Notes: generated by a model not told the origin, from the letters alone. 64,000 nucleotides of DNA from Pseudoflavonifractor gallinarum (GCF_014982855.1 NZ_JADCKF010000002.1:124001-188000); one strand, 5' to 3'. Counted from the first letter of the stretch, positions 46,323 to 55,741 are shown. Translations and numbers: made by a program.

Positions 46323-48023
46323 ATGAAAAAGACTGCAAAAGTATTCAGCGCCGCCCTGGCGGCTACCGTAGCTCTGAGCAATGTGAGCGCCCTGGCCTGC
46401 ACGGGCCTGTATGTCGGCAAAGAGGCCAGCGCCGACGGCACCACCATCATTGCCCGCAGCGAGGACATCAGCCCCTCGGATTATCAGAAGGTCCACAAGG
46501 TGGTCCCCCATGTGGAGAACCAGCCCGGCCGGGTGCTGGAGGACATCAACGGCTTCCAGATGCCTCTGCCCGCCACCACCTACCAGTACACCATGATGAG
46601 CGACTATTCCACCGCCGGGGACGGCGTGTATCCCGCGGTGTGCAGCAATGAGATGGGCGTGTCGGTCACCGGTACGGTTTCCGCCTCCCCCTGTGCGGCG
46701 TGGAAAGAGGCCGATCCCTATGTGGAGAATGGCCTGCGGGAGGCCGTCCTCCCCGCGGCAGTGGCCTGCTGTTCCGCCACCGCCAAGGAGGGCGTGGAGA
46801 ACCTGCTGAAGATCGTGGACGAGTACGGCTCCGCTGAGGGCAACATCGTCATGATCGCCGACCAGAACGAGGCCTGGATCGTGGAGATCTACGGCGGCCA
46901 CCAGTATGCCGCCATGAAGATGCCCGCCGATGCGGTGGCGGTCTATGGCAACCAGTTCATGATCGGCCTGGTGGATCCGGCGGCCACCGAGGGCTACATC
47001 TTCTCGGATGAGCTCTTCTCCACCATCGACGAGCTGGGCCTGGCGGTGAAGGAGGACGGCAAGTATCATCTGGCCAAGTCCATCACCGACGAGACCCGGA
47101 GCGACGGCAACAACATGCGGACCTGGATCGGCCACAAGGTCCTGGCCCCCTCCAGCGTGGGAGCGTACGACAGCGATACCTTCTATGATCTCTTCTACAC
47201 CCCCGACGAGAAGGTGACGCTGGACGACGTCATGGGCATCTACCGGAACCGGTACGAGGGCACCGAGTATGACGCCGACCTGCCCGGCAACGAGGGCATG
47301 CGGGCCATCGCCGTCTCCACCACTCCCGAGACCCACATCGTGCAGATCCACGACGACTATCCCACCCAGAGCGCGGCGGTGACCTGGGTGGCTCCCGGCG
47401 GCGCGGAGCACTCCGTGTTCCTGCCTGAGCTGAGCGGCATCACCGATACCGCCGACGCCTGGAAGACCGACAGCGCCATCTACACCGACAACTCCGTCTA
47501 CTGGACCTTCAAGCAGATCTGCGGCCTGGCGGATACCGACCGGACCCTCTACACCCAGGGCGTGGAGGACTACTGGACGCTCCAGGAGGCCATGATGCAG
47601 GCCGAGATGGAGCAGGCGGGCGAGCAGGCCAAGACCCTCTACGCCCAGGACGAGTCCAAGGGCGACGCCTATGTGACCGCGCTGGCCGAGGAGATGGTGG
47701 AGGAGCAGATGGCCAATGCCGAGCACCTGTATGCCGAGCTCCTCACCGTGGTGACCCACAACAACGGCCTGAGCAGCGGCAAGACCCCGGTCACCTTTGA
47801 GGCCACCACCGCCCTGCGGGAGGCCGCCCAGTTCAAGGGCTATACCGTGGGCTGGAATGCCGCCGACGGCGCCATCACCCTGACCAAGGGCAGCGACAAG
47901 ATCTCCCTCAAGGCGGGCAGCGCTACGGCCGTCAAGAATGGCCAGGAGGTGGAGCTCTCCGCCGCCCCCTACACCCAGAACGGCGTGACCTATGTGCCCA
48001 TGAGCTTCGTGCAGGGACTGTAA
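46323..48023 (+). CDS. Secreted C69-family dipeptidase with C-terminal stalk domain
   Basis: 566 aa. The signal peptide ends SALA, exposing Cys26 in ALACTGLYVGKEASADG as the N-terminal nucleophile of the Ntn-hydrolase C69 (PepD-like) family. The conserved TTIIARSEDISPSDYQK, CSNEMGVSVTGTVSAS and EAWIVEIYGGHQYAAMKMP blocks follow. The last 80 residues (VTFEATTALREAAQFKGYTV to GVTYVPMSFVQGL) resemble half of a stalk domain, linking it to the preceding gene product. Probably cleaves dipeptides at the cell surface. Confidence 0.88.
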   Translation: MKKTAKVFSAALAATVALSNVSALACTGLYVGKEASADGTTIIARSEDISPSDYQKVHKVVPHVENQPGRVLEDINGFQMPLPATTYQYTMMSDYSTAGDGVYPAVCSNEMGVSVTGTVSASPCAAWKEADPYVENGLREAVLPAAVACCSATAKEGVENLLKIVDEYGSAEGNIVMIADQNEAWIVEIYGGHQYAAMKMPADAVAVYGNQFMIGLVDPAATEGYIFSDELFSTIDELGLAVKEDGKYHLAKSITDETRSDGNNMRTWIGHKVLAPSSVGAYDSDTFYDLFYTPDEKVTLDDVMGIYRNRYEGTEYDADLPGNEGMRAIAVSTTPETHIVQIHDDYPTQSAAVTWVAPGGAEHSVFLPELSGITDTADAWKTDSAIYTDNSVYWTFKQICGLADTDRTLYTQGVEDYWTLQEAMMQAEMEQAGEQAKTLYAQDESKGDAYVTALAEEMVEEQMANAEHLYAELLTVVTHNNGLSSGKTPVTFEATTALREAAQFKGYTVGWNAADGAITLTKGSDKISLKAGSATAVKNGQEVELSAAPYTQNGVTYVPMSFVQGL

Positions 48024-48028
48024 TGGAA

Positions 48029-48225
48029 ACTTCTCAAAAATGCAAGCATTTTTGAGAGGAGATGCAGGCCGCCGCGCGCATGGCCCGAAGGGCCACACAC
48101 TTGCGGCCTGAGCAGTGTTTTTTCCGACGTACACGCCGCCGGAAAAAACGATTTGACCCTCTTCCGCCGTCTGCGGACGGCGGAACTCTGCGAGGCATTC
48201 GCAGCAGAAATACACTTTTATGGAT
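48029..48225. repeat. Intergenic palindromic repeat, copy B (inverted)
   Basis: In reverse relative to copies A, C and D. It has the palindrome CTCAAAAATGC-AA-GCATTTTTGAG, then GCAGGCCGCC...GCGGCCTGAG, GTGTTTTTTCCG...CCGGAAAAAAC and GCCGTCTGCGGACGGC. It ends in AATACACTTTTATGGA. The GTGTCGA stem is absent. Confidence 0.85.
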
Positions 48226-48228
48226 AGA

Positions 48229-48265
48229 AAGAGCGGACGGAATCGAAAGATTCCGTCCGCTCTTG
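48229..48265. terminator. Terminator-like hairpin
   Basis: GAGCGGACGGAATC pairs with GATTCCGTCCGCTC; lies between repeat copy B and the converging hypothetical gene. Confidence 0.7.
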
Positions 48266-48293
48266 ACATGTCGGGCCAAAAGACCCATGGGGG

Positions 48294-48713
48294 TTAGGGC
48301 AGCGTGTCGCTGTCCACCAGGATGTTGTCGGTGCCGTGCTGGTCGAATTCGGCGATATAGGCGTCGATCCGGCGGTTGAGCTCCTCATAGTTGGACTCGT
48401 CAATGGGTACGTCGTCCATATCCCGGCGGGCCAGATCCTCGGCCAGGATGTCGAAAAAGACGTTGTTTTCATATTCCATGATGGCCTCGTGAATGCCGCC
48501 CTCGGCAAAGGCGCGGGAGGGGACCACTTCGCCCTTCCAGTCCTCGGCCAGGATGCCCATTCCCTCTTCCCGGGCTTTGGCAAAGAGCAGGCTCTCCACG
48601 TCGTCATAGTCTTTGAAGCGGTCGTCGCCCCGGGTAGAGTTGAGGATCCAGTTGCCGATATAGGCCATATCCAACAGACGGCGGAATTGCTTGGTCGTCA
48701 GTTCCAGCTTCAT
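48294..48713 (-). CDS. Hypothetical protein
   Basis: 139 aa, acidic, cytoplasmic: it opens MKLELTTKQFRRLLDMAYIG and has DDVESLLFAKAREEGM, then YENNVFFDILAEDLARRDMD. No catalytic motif stands out. GAGGAGG precedes the ATG. It is transcribed alone, away from glutamate racemase. Function not recognised. Confidence 0.7.
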   Translation of the reverse strand: MKLELTTKQFRRLLDMAYIGNWILNSTRGDDRFKDYDDVESLLFAKAREEGMGILAEDWKGEVVPSRAFAEGGIHEAIMEYENNVFFDILAEDLARRDMDDVPIDESNYEELNRRIDAYIAEFDQHGTDNILVDSDTLP

Positions 48714-48956
48714 GTCAGTAACCTCCTCGCTGTGCGGTGGTGGAGCGGGAGAGCACCCGCTCTTGTCATTATATTATAGTGCTTTTGCGATGGTTGTCAA
48801 ACGGGTGGGACAGGAATTCACACAAATGAAAAAAAGACTTGTCAGGGCCGGTCCTTTCGCATATGATATTAGAGAAAAAGTATGACCTCGCCGGTCCGCC
48901 GCATCTGGCGGGCCGGCGAAATACCGTTGGCCGTGTGCGGCCGGGAGGGATCTGTT

Positions 48957-49769
48957 TTGGACCAGAAGCCCATTGGGGTATTCGATTCGGGCCTGGGCGG
49001 CCTGACCACGGTGCGGGAGCTGATGCGCCTGCTGCCCGGGGAGGATATCGTCTATTTCGGAGACACCGGGCGGGTGCCCTACGGCAGCCGCTCCAAGGAG
49101 ACCATTCGCAAATATGCGCGGCAGGATGTGGCCTTCCTGCGCACCTTTGACCTCAAGGCCATCGTCATCGCCTGCGGCACCGTGTCCACCACCGCGCTGG
49201 ACCTGCTGGCCGCCGAGAATCCCATCCCCGTCATGGGCGTGGTGGAGCCCGCCGCCCGGGCCGCCGCCCGGGCCACCCGGAGCGATGCCATCGGACTCAT
49301 CGGCACCCAGGCCACCATCCGCAGCGGGGCCTATGAGCGGTACATCTCCGCCCTCCACCCGGGGGCGCGCATCCTGTCCAAGGCATGCCCCCTCTTTGTG
49401 CCGTTGGTGGAAAACGGGCGCTTCCACCGGGGGGATATCGTCATCGAGACCGTGGTGGAGGAGTACCTGTCCCCCATGAAGGAGGCCGGGGTGGATACCC
49501 TGGTGCTGGGCTGCACCCACTACCCCCTGCTGGAGGAGGTCATCTCCGCCTATATGGGGCCGGACGTGACCCTCATCAACGCCGGGGCCGAGGGGGCCCG
49601 GGAGGTGGCCCGCAAGCTGGAGGCCCAGGACGCCCTGGCCCAGCGGGAGCAGGGGAGCAGCCGCTATTTTGTCAGCGACAGCGTGGAGGACTTCGCCCGG
49701 CTGGCCTCCATTTTTCTCCGTCAGGATGTGACCGGAGAGGTAGCACAGGTGGATATTGGGCAGTTTTGA
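48957..49769 (+). CDS. murI: Glutamate racemase
   Basis: 270 aa from TTG at 48957, chosen because GGGAGG lies 8 bases upstream and the conserved IGVFDSGLGGLT begins at residue 6. Interconverts L- and D-glutamate for peptidoglycan. Catalytic acids/bases are Asp10/Ser11 and Cys73 in IACGT and Cys186 in LGCTHYPLL. The usual IACNT reads IACGT here, an Asn-to-Gly change next to the catalytic Cys. The frame stays open to 48882 but lacks homology there. A DUF1934 gene follows. Confidence 0.9.
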   Translation: MDQKPIGVFDSGLGGLTTVRELMRLLPGEDIVYFGDTGRVPYGSRSKETIRKYARQDVAFLRTFDLKAIVIACGTVSTTALDLLAAENPIPVMGVVEPAARAAARATRSDAIGLIGTQATIRSGAYERYISALHPGARILSKACPLFVPLVENGRFHRGDIVIETVVEEYLSPMKEAGVDTLVLGCTHYPLLEEVISAYMGPDVTLINAGAEGAREVARKLEAQDALAQREQGSSRYFVSDSVEDFARLASIFLRQDVTGEVAQVDIGQF

Positions 49770-49869
49770 CCCGGTTCGGGGCTTTACAGGTCGGTTTTAT
49801 CCATAGTATAATAGTGCGACATGCCGTGGGCAGCCGCCCCGGATCATTTTGAGAAGAGAAGGGCCGACC

Positions 49870-50304
49870 ATGAGCGAGAACAACGTGATCATTTCCATCA
49901 AGGGAACCCAGTCCTACGAGCAGCAGGAGGACGACGTCATCGAGCTGGTGACCGAGGGCCGGCTGGAGCGGGAGGACGAGGGACATTTTACCCTCAGCTA
50001 CCAGGAGAGCGAGGTCACCGGGCTGGAGGGGACCCTGACCACCTTCCAGATCGAGCCCGAGCGCATCACCCTGATGCGCCTGGGGGGCGTGAACTCCGAG
50101 ATGGTCTTTGAGCTGGGACGGCGGCATCTGTCCATGTATGACACCCCGTACGGCGCGCTGGCCATGGGGGTCAACACCCGGGAGCTCTCCGCCGCCCTGG
50201 ACGAGCAGGGGGGCCAGATCCGCATCGTCTATGACATCGAGCTGGACCACGCCCTGGCCGGGCGCAATACCTTTGATATCCAGATCCGCCAGGCCCGGCG
50301 GTGA
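49870..50304 (+). CDS. DUF1934 domain-containing protein
   Basis: 144 aa calycin-like beta-barrel protein: it opens MSENNVIISIKGTQSYEQQE, has HFTLSYQESEVTGLEGTLTTF, and later RHLSMYDTPYGALAMGVNT. The family (B. subtilis YwiB) is usually next to argS or murI, as here. Function not established. ATG at 49870 preferred; the gene ends 62 bases before argS and is likely in the same operon. Confidence 0.88.
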   Translation: MSENNVIISIKGTQSYEQQEDDVIELVTEGRLEREDEGHFTLSYQESEVTGLEGTLTTFQIEPERITLMRLGGVNSEMVFELGRRHLSMYDTPYGALAMGVNTRELSAALDEQGGQIRIVYDIELDHALAGRNTFDIQIRQARR

Positions 50305-50366
50305 GGCCGGGCGGTGGGGATCACCGTCGATCCATTGAATTTGATACAGATGAGAGGGAATAAGCT

Positions 50367-52115
50367 ATGTCCAATATGATTCAAGCGGCCCGGGAACAGG
50401 TGTCCGCACTGACCCAGGCGGCCTATGAGAAGGCCGCCGCCCAGGGTATCCTGCCCGCCGGGGTGGAAGTAAAGGCCACCGTGGAGATCCCCAAGGATGT
50501 GAAGAACGGCGACTACGCCTCCTCCTTCGCCATGGCGGGGGCCAAGGCCATGCACATGGCCCCCCGGGCCATCGCCCAGGCCATCGTGGACCATCTGGAC
50601 CTGGAGGGGAGCTATTTTGAGCGGGCCGAGATCGCCGGCCCCGGCTTCCTGAACTTCTTCATGGGCTCCAAGTGGTACGGCGACGTGCTCTCCGACATCG
50701 AGGCCGAGGGCATGGAGTACGGCAAGAGCGACGAGGGCCGGGGCAAGAAGGTCATGGTGGAGTTCGTCTCCGCCAACCCCACCGGTCCCATGCACATGGG
50801 CAACGCCCGGGGCGGCGTGCTGGGTGACTCCCTGGCCAACGTCCTCCAGCGCGCGGGCTTTGACACCTGGAAGGAGTTCTATGTGAACGACGCGGGCAAC
50901 CAGATCCACAAGTTCGCCGAGTCCATCCACGCCCGCTACATGCAGATCCTCCTGGGGGAGGAGGGCTTCCCCTTCCCCGAGAACGGCTATCACGGGGACG
51001 ACATCAAGGAGCTGGCCCAGGGCTTCTATGAGCAGCACGGGGACGCCTTCAAGGACGCCGACGAGGCCCAGTGGCTGGAGCCCATGAGCCAGTACGGCCT
51101 GTCGGTCAACATCCCCAAGATGAAGAGCGACCTGTCCCGCTATCAGATCGAGTACGACGAGTGGTTCTTTGAGTCCACTCTCCACAACAGCGGCTATGTG
51201 GCCCAGACCGTGCAGATGCTGGCCGACAACGGCTGGACCTATGAGAAGGACGGGGCCCTCTGGCTCAACACCACGGAGCTGCTCAAGAAGAAGTTCCTGG
51301 CCGAGGGCAAGACCCAGGAGCAGGTGGACAAGCTGGACCTGAAGGACGACGTGCTCCGCCGGGCCAACGGCTTCTACACCTACTTCGCCGCCGACATCGC
51401 CTACCACCGCAACAAGCTGGAGGAGCGCAAGTTCGACGTGGCGGTGAACATCTGGGGCGCTGACCACCACGGCCATGTGGCCCGCCTCCAGGCCGCCCTG
51501 GACGGCCTGGGCCTGGACGGCTCCCACCGCCTGGTGGTGGTGCTCATGCAGCTGGTCAACCTCCTTCAGGACGGCAAGCCCGTCCGGATGTCCAAGCGCT
51601 CGGGCAAGGCCATCGCCCTGCACGACCTGCTGGACGAGGTGAGCGTGGATGCCGCCCGCTACTTCTTCAACTCCCGCTCCTCCACCAGCCCGGTGGACTT
51701 CGACCTGGACCTGGCCGTCCGGGAGGACAGCGAGAACCCGGTGTACTATGTCCAGTACGCCCATGCCCGCATCTGCTCCCTGGTGGGGCGCCTGGCCGAG
51801 GAGGGCTCCTGCGTGCCCGCCGCCGCCGCGGTGGACGCCGCCGTCTTCGCCACTGCCGAGGAGAAGGCCCTCATCAAGAACCTGGCCCAGCTGCCCGAGG
51901 AGATCCACCTGGCGGTGCGGGACTACGATCCCAGCCGCATCAACCGCTATCTGCTCTCCCTGGCCGGCGACTTCCACCGGTTCTACAACGCCTGCTACAT
52001 CCGCGGCGAGGCCCCCAAGGTGCTCTCCGCCCGGCTCAAGCTGGCCGACACGGTGCGCCTGGTCATCGCCAACTGCCTGAACCTGATCGGCGTCAGCGCC
52101 CCCGAGAAGATGTAA
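50367..52115 (+). CDS. argS: Arginyl-tRNA synthetase
   Basis: 582 aa class I synthetase. It charges tRNA-Arg in the cytoplasm. The HIGH-type motif is PMHMGNARGG (about 136-145), the KMSKS-type motif RMSKRSG (near 410), and the C-terminal DALR anticodon domain is from about 460. The N-terminal additional domain (1-100) is present. Length matches the family. Confidence 0.97.
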   Translation: MSNMIQAAREQVSALTQAAYEKAAAQGILPAGVEVKATVEIPKDVKNGDYASSFAMAGAKAMHMAPRAIAQAIVDHLDLEGSYFERAEIAGPGFLNFFMGSKWYGDVLSDIEAEGMEYGKSDEGRGKKVMVEFVSANPTGPMHMGNARGGVLGDSLANVLQRAGFDTWKEFYVNDAGNQIHKFAESIHARYMQILLGEEGFPFPENGYHGDDIKELAQGFYEQHGDAFKDADEAQWLEPMSQYGLSVNIPKMKSDLSRYQIEYDEWFFESTLHNSGYVAQTVQMLADNGWTYEKDGALWLNTTELLKKKFLAEGKTQEQVDKLDLKDDVLRRANGFYTYFAADIAYHRNKLEERKFDVAVNIWGADHHGHVARLQAALDGLGLDGSHRLVVVLMQLVNLLQDGKPVRMSKRSGKAIALHDLLDEVSVDAARYFFNSRSSTSPVDFDLDLAVREDSENPVYYVQYAHARICSLVGRLAEEGSCVPAAAAVDAAVFATAEEKALIKNLAQLPEEIHLAVRDYDPSRINRYLLSLAGDFHRFYNACYIRGEAPKVLSARLKLADTVRLVIANCLNLIGVSAPEKM

Positions 52116-52145
52116 TCCCCCCGGGAAAATGTTACAAAAGTGTGA

Positions 52146-52182
52146 AATGCACCCTCTTTTTTACAAAAGAGGGTGCATTTTT
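52146..52182 (+). terminator. argS terminator
   Basis: AAATGCACCCTCTTTT-TTAC-AAAAGAGGGTGCATTTTTT; 16-base stem. The remaining bases to 52394 are AT-rich; TTGTAA (52304) and TATTATAA (52326) may be a promoter, and GGGATCTCCGATCCC forms a small hairpin before the next gene. Confidence 0.85.
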
Positions 52183-52394
52183 TCGGCGGGAAAACTGGGT
52201 AGAAAGTAACGAAAACCGAAGAAATTAAAATGCAATTCGGGCCTTTTGTATGAATGAAATAAAAAAAGTTTCTTAACAATTTATTAATTAGTGTGTAAAA
52301 CACTTGTAATATTTTCAGAAGGTGCTATTATAACACCCCGAAGAAGTGATTGTAGGAAACGGGATCTCCGATCCCACGGATATGAGGAATGGAT

Positions 52395-53669
52395 ATGCTT
52401 TCATTTGTCAGAGATTTCAATTTGCTGCTGGCGGTGATTCTGACGCTGGCCTATTTCTATCAGCTGGTGTACCTGGTGATCGGCCTGACCCGCCGCAAGC
52501 GGCGCGCGCTGGAGCAGGAGGTGCGGCAGCACCGGTACGCGGCGGTCATCTGTGCCCGCAACGAGTCCAATGTCATAGCAGATCTGATTCAAGATCTCAA
52601 GAGACAGAACTACCCGGCCGAGCTGCTGGACGTGTACGTGGTAGCCGACAACTGCACCGACGACACCGCCGCCGTCTCCCGGAAGGCGGGCGCCATCGTC
52701 TACGAGCGCTTCAACAAGGTCCAGGTGGGCAAGGGCTACGCCATGGACTACCTGTTCCACCGCCTGAAGGCGGAGGGGCGCACCGGGTACGAGGGCTTCT
52801 TCGTCTTTGACGCCGACAACCACGTGGACCCCAATTTCGTCCCCGCCATGAACCGGACCTTTGACTCGGGCAAGTACGACGCCCTGACCAGCTACCGCAA
52901 CTCCAAGAATTTCGGGGACAACTGGATCTCCGCGGGCTACGGCCTGTGGTTCCTGCGGGAGGCCCGCTTCCTCAGCGGTCCCCGTATGGCGCTGGGCACC
53001 AACTGCCACGTGTCGGGCACCGGCTTCCTGGTCTCTGCCCGGCTGGTGGAGGAGAACGGCGGCTGGCCCTTCCACCTGCTGACGGAGGACATCGAGTTCT
53101 CGGTCAACTGCGCCATCCAGGGCAAGCGCATCGGCTACTGTGAGGACGCCGTCATCTATGACGAGCAGCCCGTCACCTTCAAGCAGTCCTGGGATCAGCG
53201 TCTGCGCTGGTCCAAGGGATTTTACCAGGTGGACTTCAAGTACGGCCTGGGCCTGCTGAAGAACTGCTTCAAGGGCGGACGCCGGGGCTTCTCCTGCTAT
53301 GACATGCTCATGACGGTGGCCCCCGGCATGCTGCTGACCCTGCTGGGCATCGTCTTCAACGCCATCGTTCTGGTGGCCTGCCTGAATGAGACCACCTATA
53401 TGGCCAAGCTGGTCATCGACGAGACGATGGGCTTCCTGGGTATGGCGGTGGTCAACTTCTATCTGGGCCTGTTCCTCTTCGGCGTGGTGACCACGGCCAC
53501 GGAGTGGAAGAAGATCCAGGTGGCACCCGCCCAGAAGGTGCTCTATCTGTTCACCTTCCCCATCTTCATGTTTACTTATGTGCCCATCTCGGTGGCCGCG
53601 CTGGTCCGCCGGGTGGAGTGGAAACCCATCTATCACGGCGCCAAGGGCAGCCTGCGCGCCCAGGAATAA
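52395..53669 (+). CDS. Membrane glycosyltransferase, family 2
   Basis: About 424 aa. One N-terminal membrane helix (10-32) precedes a GT-A domain: VVADNCTDDT, FDADNHVDPNF (DxD), a third Asp in LTEDIEFS and the QRLRWSKG (QxxRW) motif of processive GT2 enzymes. Three C-terminal helices (about 305-410) form a channel-like region. It probably makes a beta-linked surface polysaccharide or transfers N-acetylglucosamine. The second ATG (52395) has better spacing to GAGGA than 52389. Confidence 0.9.
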   Translation: MLSFVRDFNLLLAVILTLAYFYQLVYLVIGLTRRKRRALEQEVRQHRYAAVICARNESNVIADLIQDLKRQNYPAELLDVYVVADNCTDDTAAVSRKAGAIVYERFNKVQVGKGYAMDYLFHRLKAEGRTGYEGFFVFDADNHVDPNFVPAMNRTFDSGKYDALTSYRNSKNFGDNWISAGYGLWFLREARFLSGPRMALGTNCHVSGTGFLVSARLVEENGGWPFHLLTEDIEFSVNCAIQGKRIGYCEDAVIYDEQPVTFKQSWDQRLRWSKGFYQVDFKYGLGLLKNCFKGGRRGFSCYDMLMTVAPGMLLTLLGIVFNAIVLVACLNETTYMAKLVIDETMGFLGMAVVNFYLGLFLFGVVTTATEWKKIQVAPAQKVLYLFTFPIFMFTYVPISVAALVRRVEWKPIYHGAKGSLRAQE

Positions 53670-53675
53670 CGCTCA

Positions 53676-53706
53676 TCGGCCGGAGTCCTTCATGGACTCC
53701 GGCCTT
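53676..53706 (+). terminator. Terminator after the GT2 gene
   Basis: GGCCGGAGTCC and GGACTCCGGCC pair around TTCAT, then TTAGTC. Confidence 0.75.
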
Positions 53707-53708
53707 AG

Positions 53709-53946
53709 TCTGTCCATAAAGTGTATTTCTGCGGTGTTTGCTGCAAGAGCCTCGCAGAGTTCCGCCGTCCGCAGACGGCGGAAGAGGGTCAAATCGTGTT
53801 TTCCGGCGGCATGTACGTCGGAAAACACTCTGCTCAGGCCGCAAGCGTGCGCCCCAAAGGGGCGTGCGACGCAGCGGCCTGCATCCCCCTCTCAAAAATG
53901 CTTGCATTTTTGAGAAGAGTGTCGAAACACTTCGACACCCTTCCCC
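53709..53946. repeat. Intergenic palindromic repeat, copy C (most complete)
   Basis: Modules in order: AAGTGTATTTCTGCGG; GCCGTCCGCAGACGGC; GTGTTTTCCG...CGGAAAACAC; CTCAGGCCGCAAG...GCAGCGGCCTGCA; TCTCAAAAATGC-TT-GCATTTTTGAGA; GTGTCGAA-ACAC-TTCGACAC. All but the first are self-complementary. No gene in this copy is credible. Confidence 0.88.
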
Positions 53947-54066
53947 CAAGAGGTTGCGCTTGATTTTGAGCGGGGATTTGTATATACTTATCTGCGAATC
54001 AAAGCAGCCTATCGCCTTCCCGCCCCGGCGCGGGAAGACGCCTATCTGTGAGGAGGAATTTATTTC

Positions 54067-55311
54067 ATGGACAACATTCCCTTATCCCTGCCCCTTTTGT
54101 TGGACGGCGCAACGGGCAGCGAGCTGTTGAAGCGCGGGATGCCCGCCGGCGCCTGTACGGAGCAGTGGGTACTGGAGCACCCCGAGGTACTGGTGGAGCT
54201 CCAGCGGGAGTATGTGGCGGCGGGGTCCAACGTGATCCTGGCGCCCACCTTCGGGGCAAACTCCGTCAAGCTGGAGGAGCACGGACTGAGCGGCAAGGTG
54301 GACGAGTACAACCGCCGCCTGGTGGCCCTCTCCCGGCAGGCCGCCGGCGGAAAGGCCCTGGTGGGCGGCGACATGGCCCCCACCGGAAAATTCATCGAGC
54401 CCTTTGGGGACTACACCTTTGAGATGCTGGTGGCCGTCTACACCGAGCAGGCCCTGGCCCTGGAGCTGGCCGGGGTGGACCTCTTCGTGGTGGAGACCAC
54501 CATGACCATGCCCGAGGCCCGGGCGGCCGTCCTGGCCATCCGGAGCGTGTCGGATAAGCCGGTGTTCGTCACCTTCACCTGTGACGAGAATGGGCGCACC
54601 CTGTCGGGCACCGACGTGCTGGCCGCCCTCATCGTGATGCAGGGCATGGGCGTGAGCGCCTTCGGCCTGAACTGCTCCTCCGGCCCGGACGGGATGCTGG
54701 AGCAGCTGCGCCGCCTCACCCCCTACGCCCAGGTGCCCCTGATCGCCAAGCCCAACGCGGGCCTGCCCCATATGGAGGATGGCCGCACGGTCTACGACTG
54801 CCCGCCGGAGGAGTTTGCCTCCTACGCCAAGGCCATGGCCGAGGCGGGGGTGCGCATCTTCGGCGGCTGCTGCGGCACCACGCCGAAGCACATCGCCGCG
54901 CTGAAGGCGGCCGTGGCGGCGGTGGACTTTGCCGCCCTGCCCGCGGTGGAGCACGACCCCGACGTGATCCCCTGCGCCAGCGAGACCGAGGCCCGCTTTA
55001 TCACCCCCGACGTGGACGTGGGGGAGACCATCGAGTGCACCAGCGACCTGATGGAGGACATCGTGGAGGCCGAGGAGAACTGCCCCCAGGGCGCGCTGAA
55101 GATCGAGATCCTGGAGGAGGACGACGTGGCCCTCTTTGCCGAGAACCAGTATGTGGTCAAGGACGCCCTGTGCATCACCACCGACGTGCCGGAGCTGCTG
55201 GAGGGGGCCCTGCGGGCCTTCCAGGGCCGGGCCTTCTGGGACGGCACCGAGGAGCTGGAGGATGCATTTTTGGAGCAGATGCGGAAAAAATACGGTCTGG
55301 TGATCCTGTAA
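54067..55311 (+). CDS. Homocysteine S-methyltransferase family protein with C-terminal extension
   Basis: 414 aa. Residues 1-285 form the Hcy-binding TIM barrel of MetH/BhmT: LLDGATGSELLKRGM, LNCSSGPD with Cys203 and GGCCGTTP with Cys268/269 as the zinc ligands. The last 130 residues are an acidic domain that is not the MetH folate or B12 domain. It may be a methyl-acceptor module working with separate corrinoid or folate proteins. GAGGAGG precedes the ATG. The repeat family flanks the gene on both sides. Confidence 0.85.
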   Translation: MDNIPLSLPLLLDGATGSELLKRGMPAGACTEQWVLEHPEVLVELQREYVAAGSNVILAPTFGANSVKLEEHGLSGKVDEYNRRLVALSRQAAGGKALVGGDMAPTGKFIEPFGDYTFEMLVAVYTEQALALELAGVDLFVVETTMTMPEARAAVLAIRSVSDKPVFVTFTCDENGRTLSGTDVLAALIVMQGMGVSAFGLNCSSGPDGMLEQLRRLTPYAQVPLIAKPNAGLPHMEDGRTVYDCPPEEFASYAKAMAEAGVRIFGGCCGTTPKHIAALKAAVAAVDFAALPAVEHDPDVIPCASETEARFITPDVDVGETIECTSDLMEDIVEAEENCPQGALKIEILEEDDVALFAENQYVVKDALCITTDVPELLEGALRAFQGRAFWDGTEELEDAFLEQMRKKYGLVIL

Positions 55312-55357
55312 AGACCATTCACAGAGAGACCGCGTCCATTTGGGCGCGGTCAGTCTG

Positions 55358-55695
55358 TTGATAACGTGTATTCCTGCGGCTTATGCGGTAAGAGCCTCGC
55401 AGAGTTCTGCCGTCCGCAGACGGCAGAATCAAGTCAAAGAGTGTTTTCCGGCGGCGTGTACGTCGGAAAACACACCTCTCAGGCTGCAAGTGTGCGAACC
55501 GGGAACCCAAACAAAGCCCAGTGAAGTGGGTTTGTTTGGGAGAGGAGGGGCAAGGGAGCGGAGTGAACCCTGGCCGTCAGGCCGGGGCGAACGGTGCGGA
55601 CTTTGACCCGACGAAGTGCGCGCAGCGGCCTGCATCCCCTCGAAAAAATGCCTGTATTTTTGAGAAGCGTGTCGAACGTGTTCGACACGCTGGCC
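55358..55695. repeat. Intergenic palindromic repeat, copy D (with insert)
   Basis: The same modules as copy C. About 120 bases are inserted between the GCAAGTGTGCG half and the CGCAGCGGCCTGCA half. The insert has its own small stems (CCTGGCCG...CGGCCGGGG-like, AACCCAAAC...GTTTGTTTGGG). The final stem is GTGTCGAA-CGTG-TTCGACAC. Confidence 0.85.
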
Positions 55696-55741
55696 GCGTC
55701 CGAATGGACGCGGTTTCTTGTATCCGAAACGGGAGGAACCC

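Noticed and set aside
53947-54066. SAM or cobalamin riboswitch before the homocysteine methyltransferase gene
   Set aside because: Only one short hairpin (CTTCCCGC/GCGGGAAG) is present; the space is too small and lacks known motifs.
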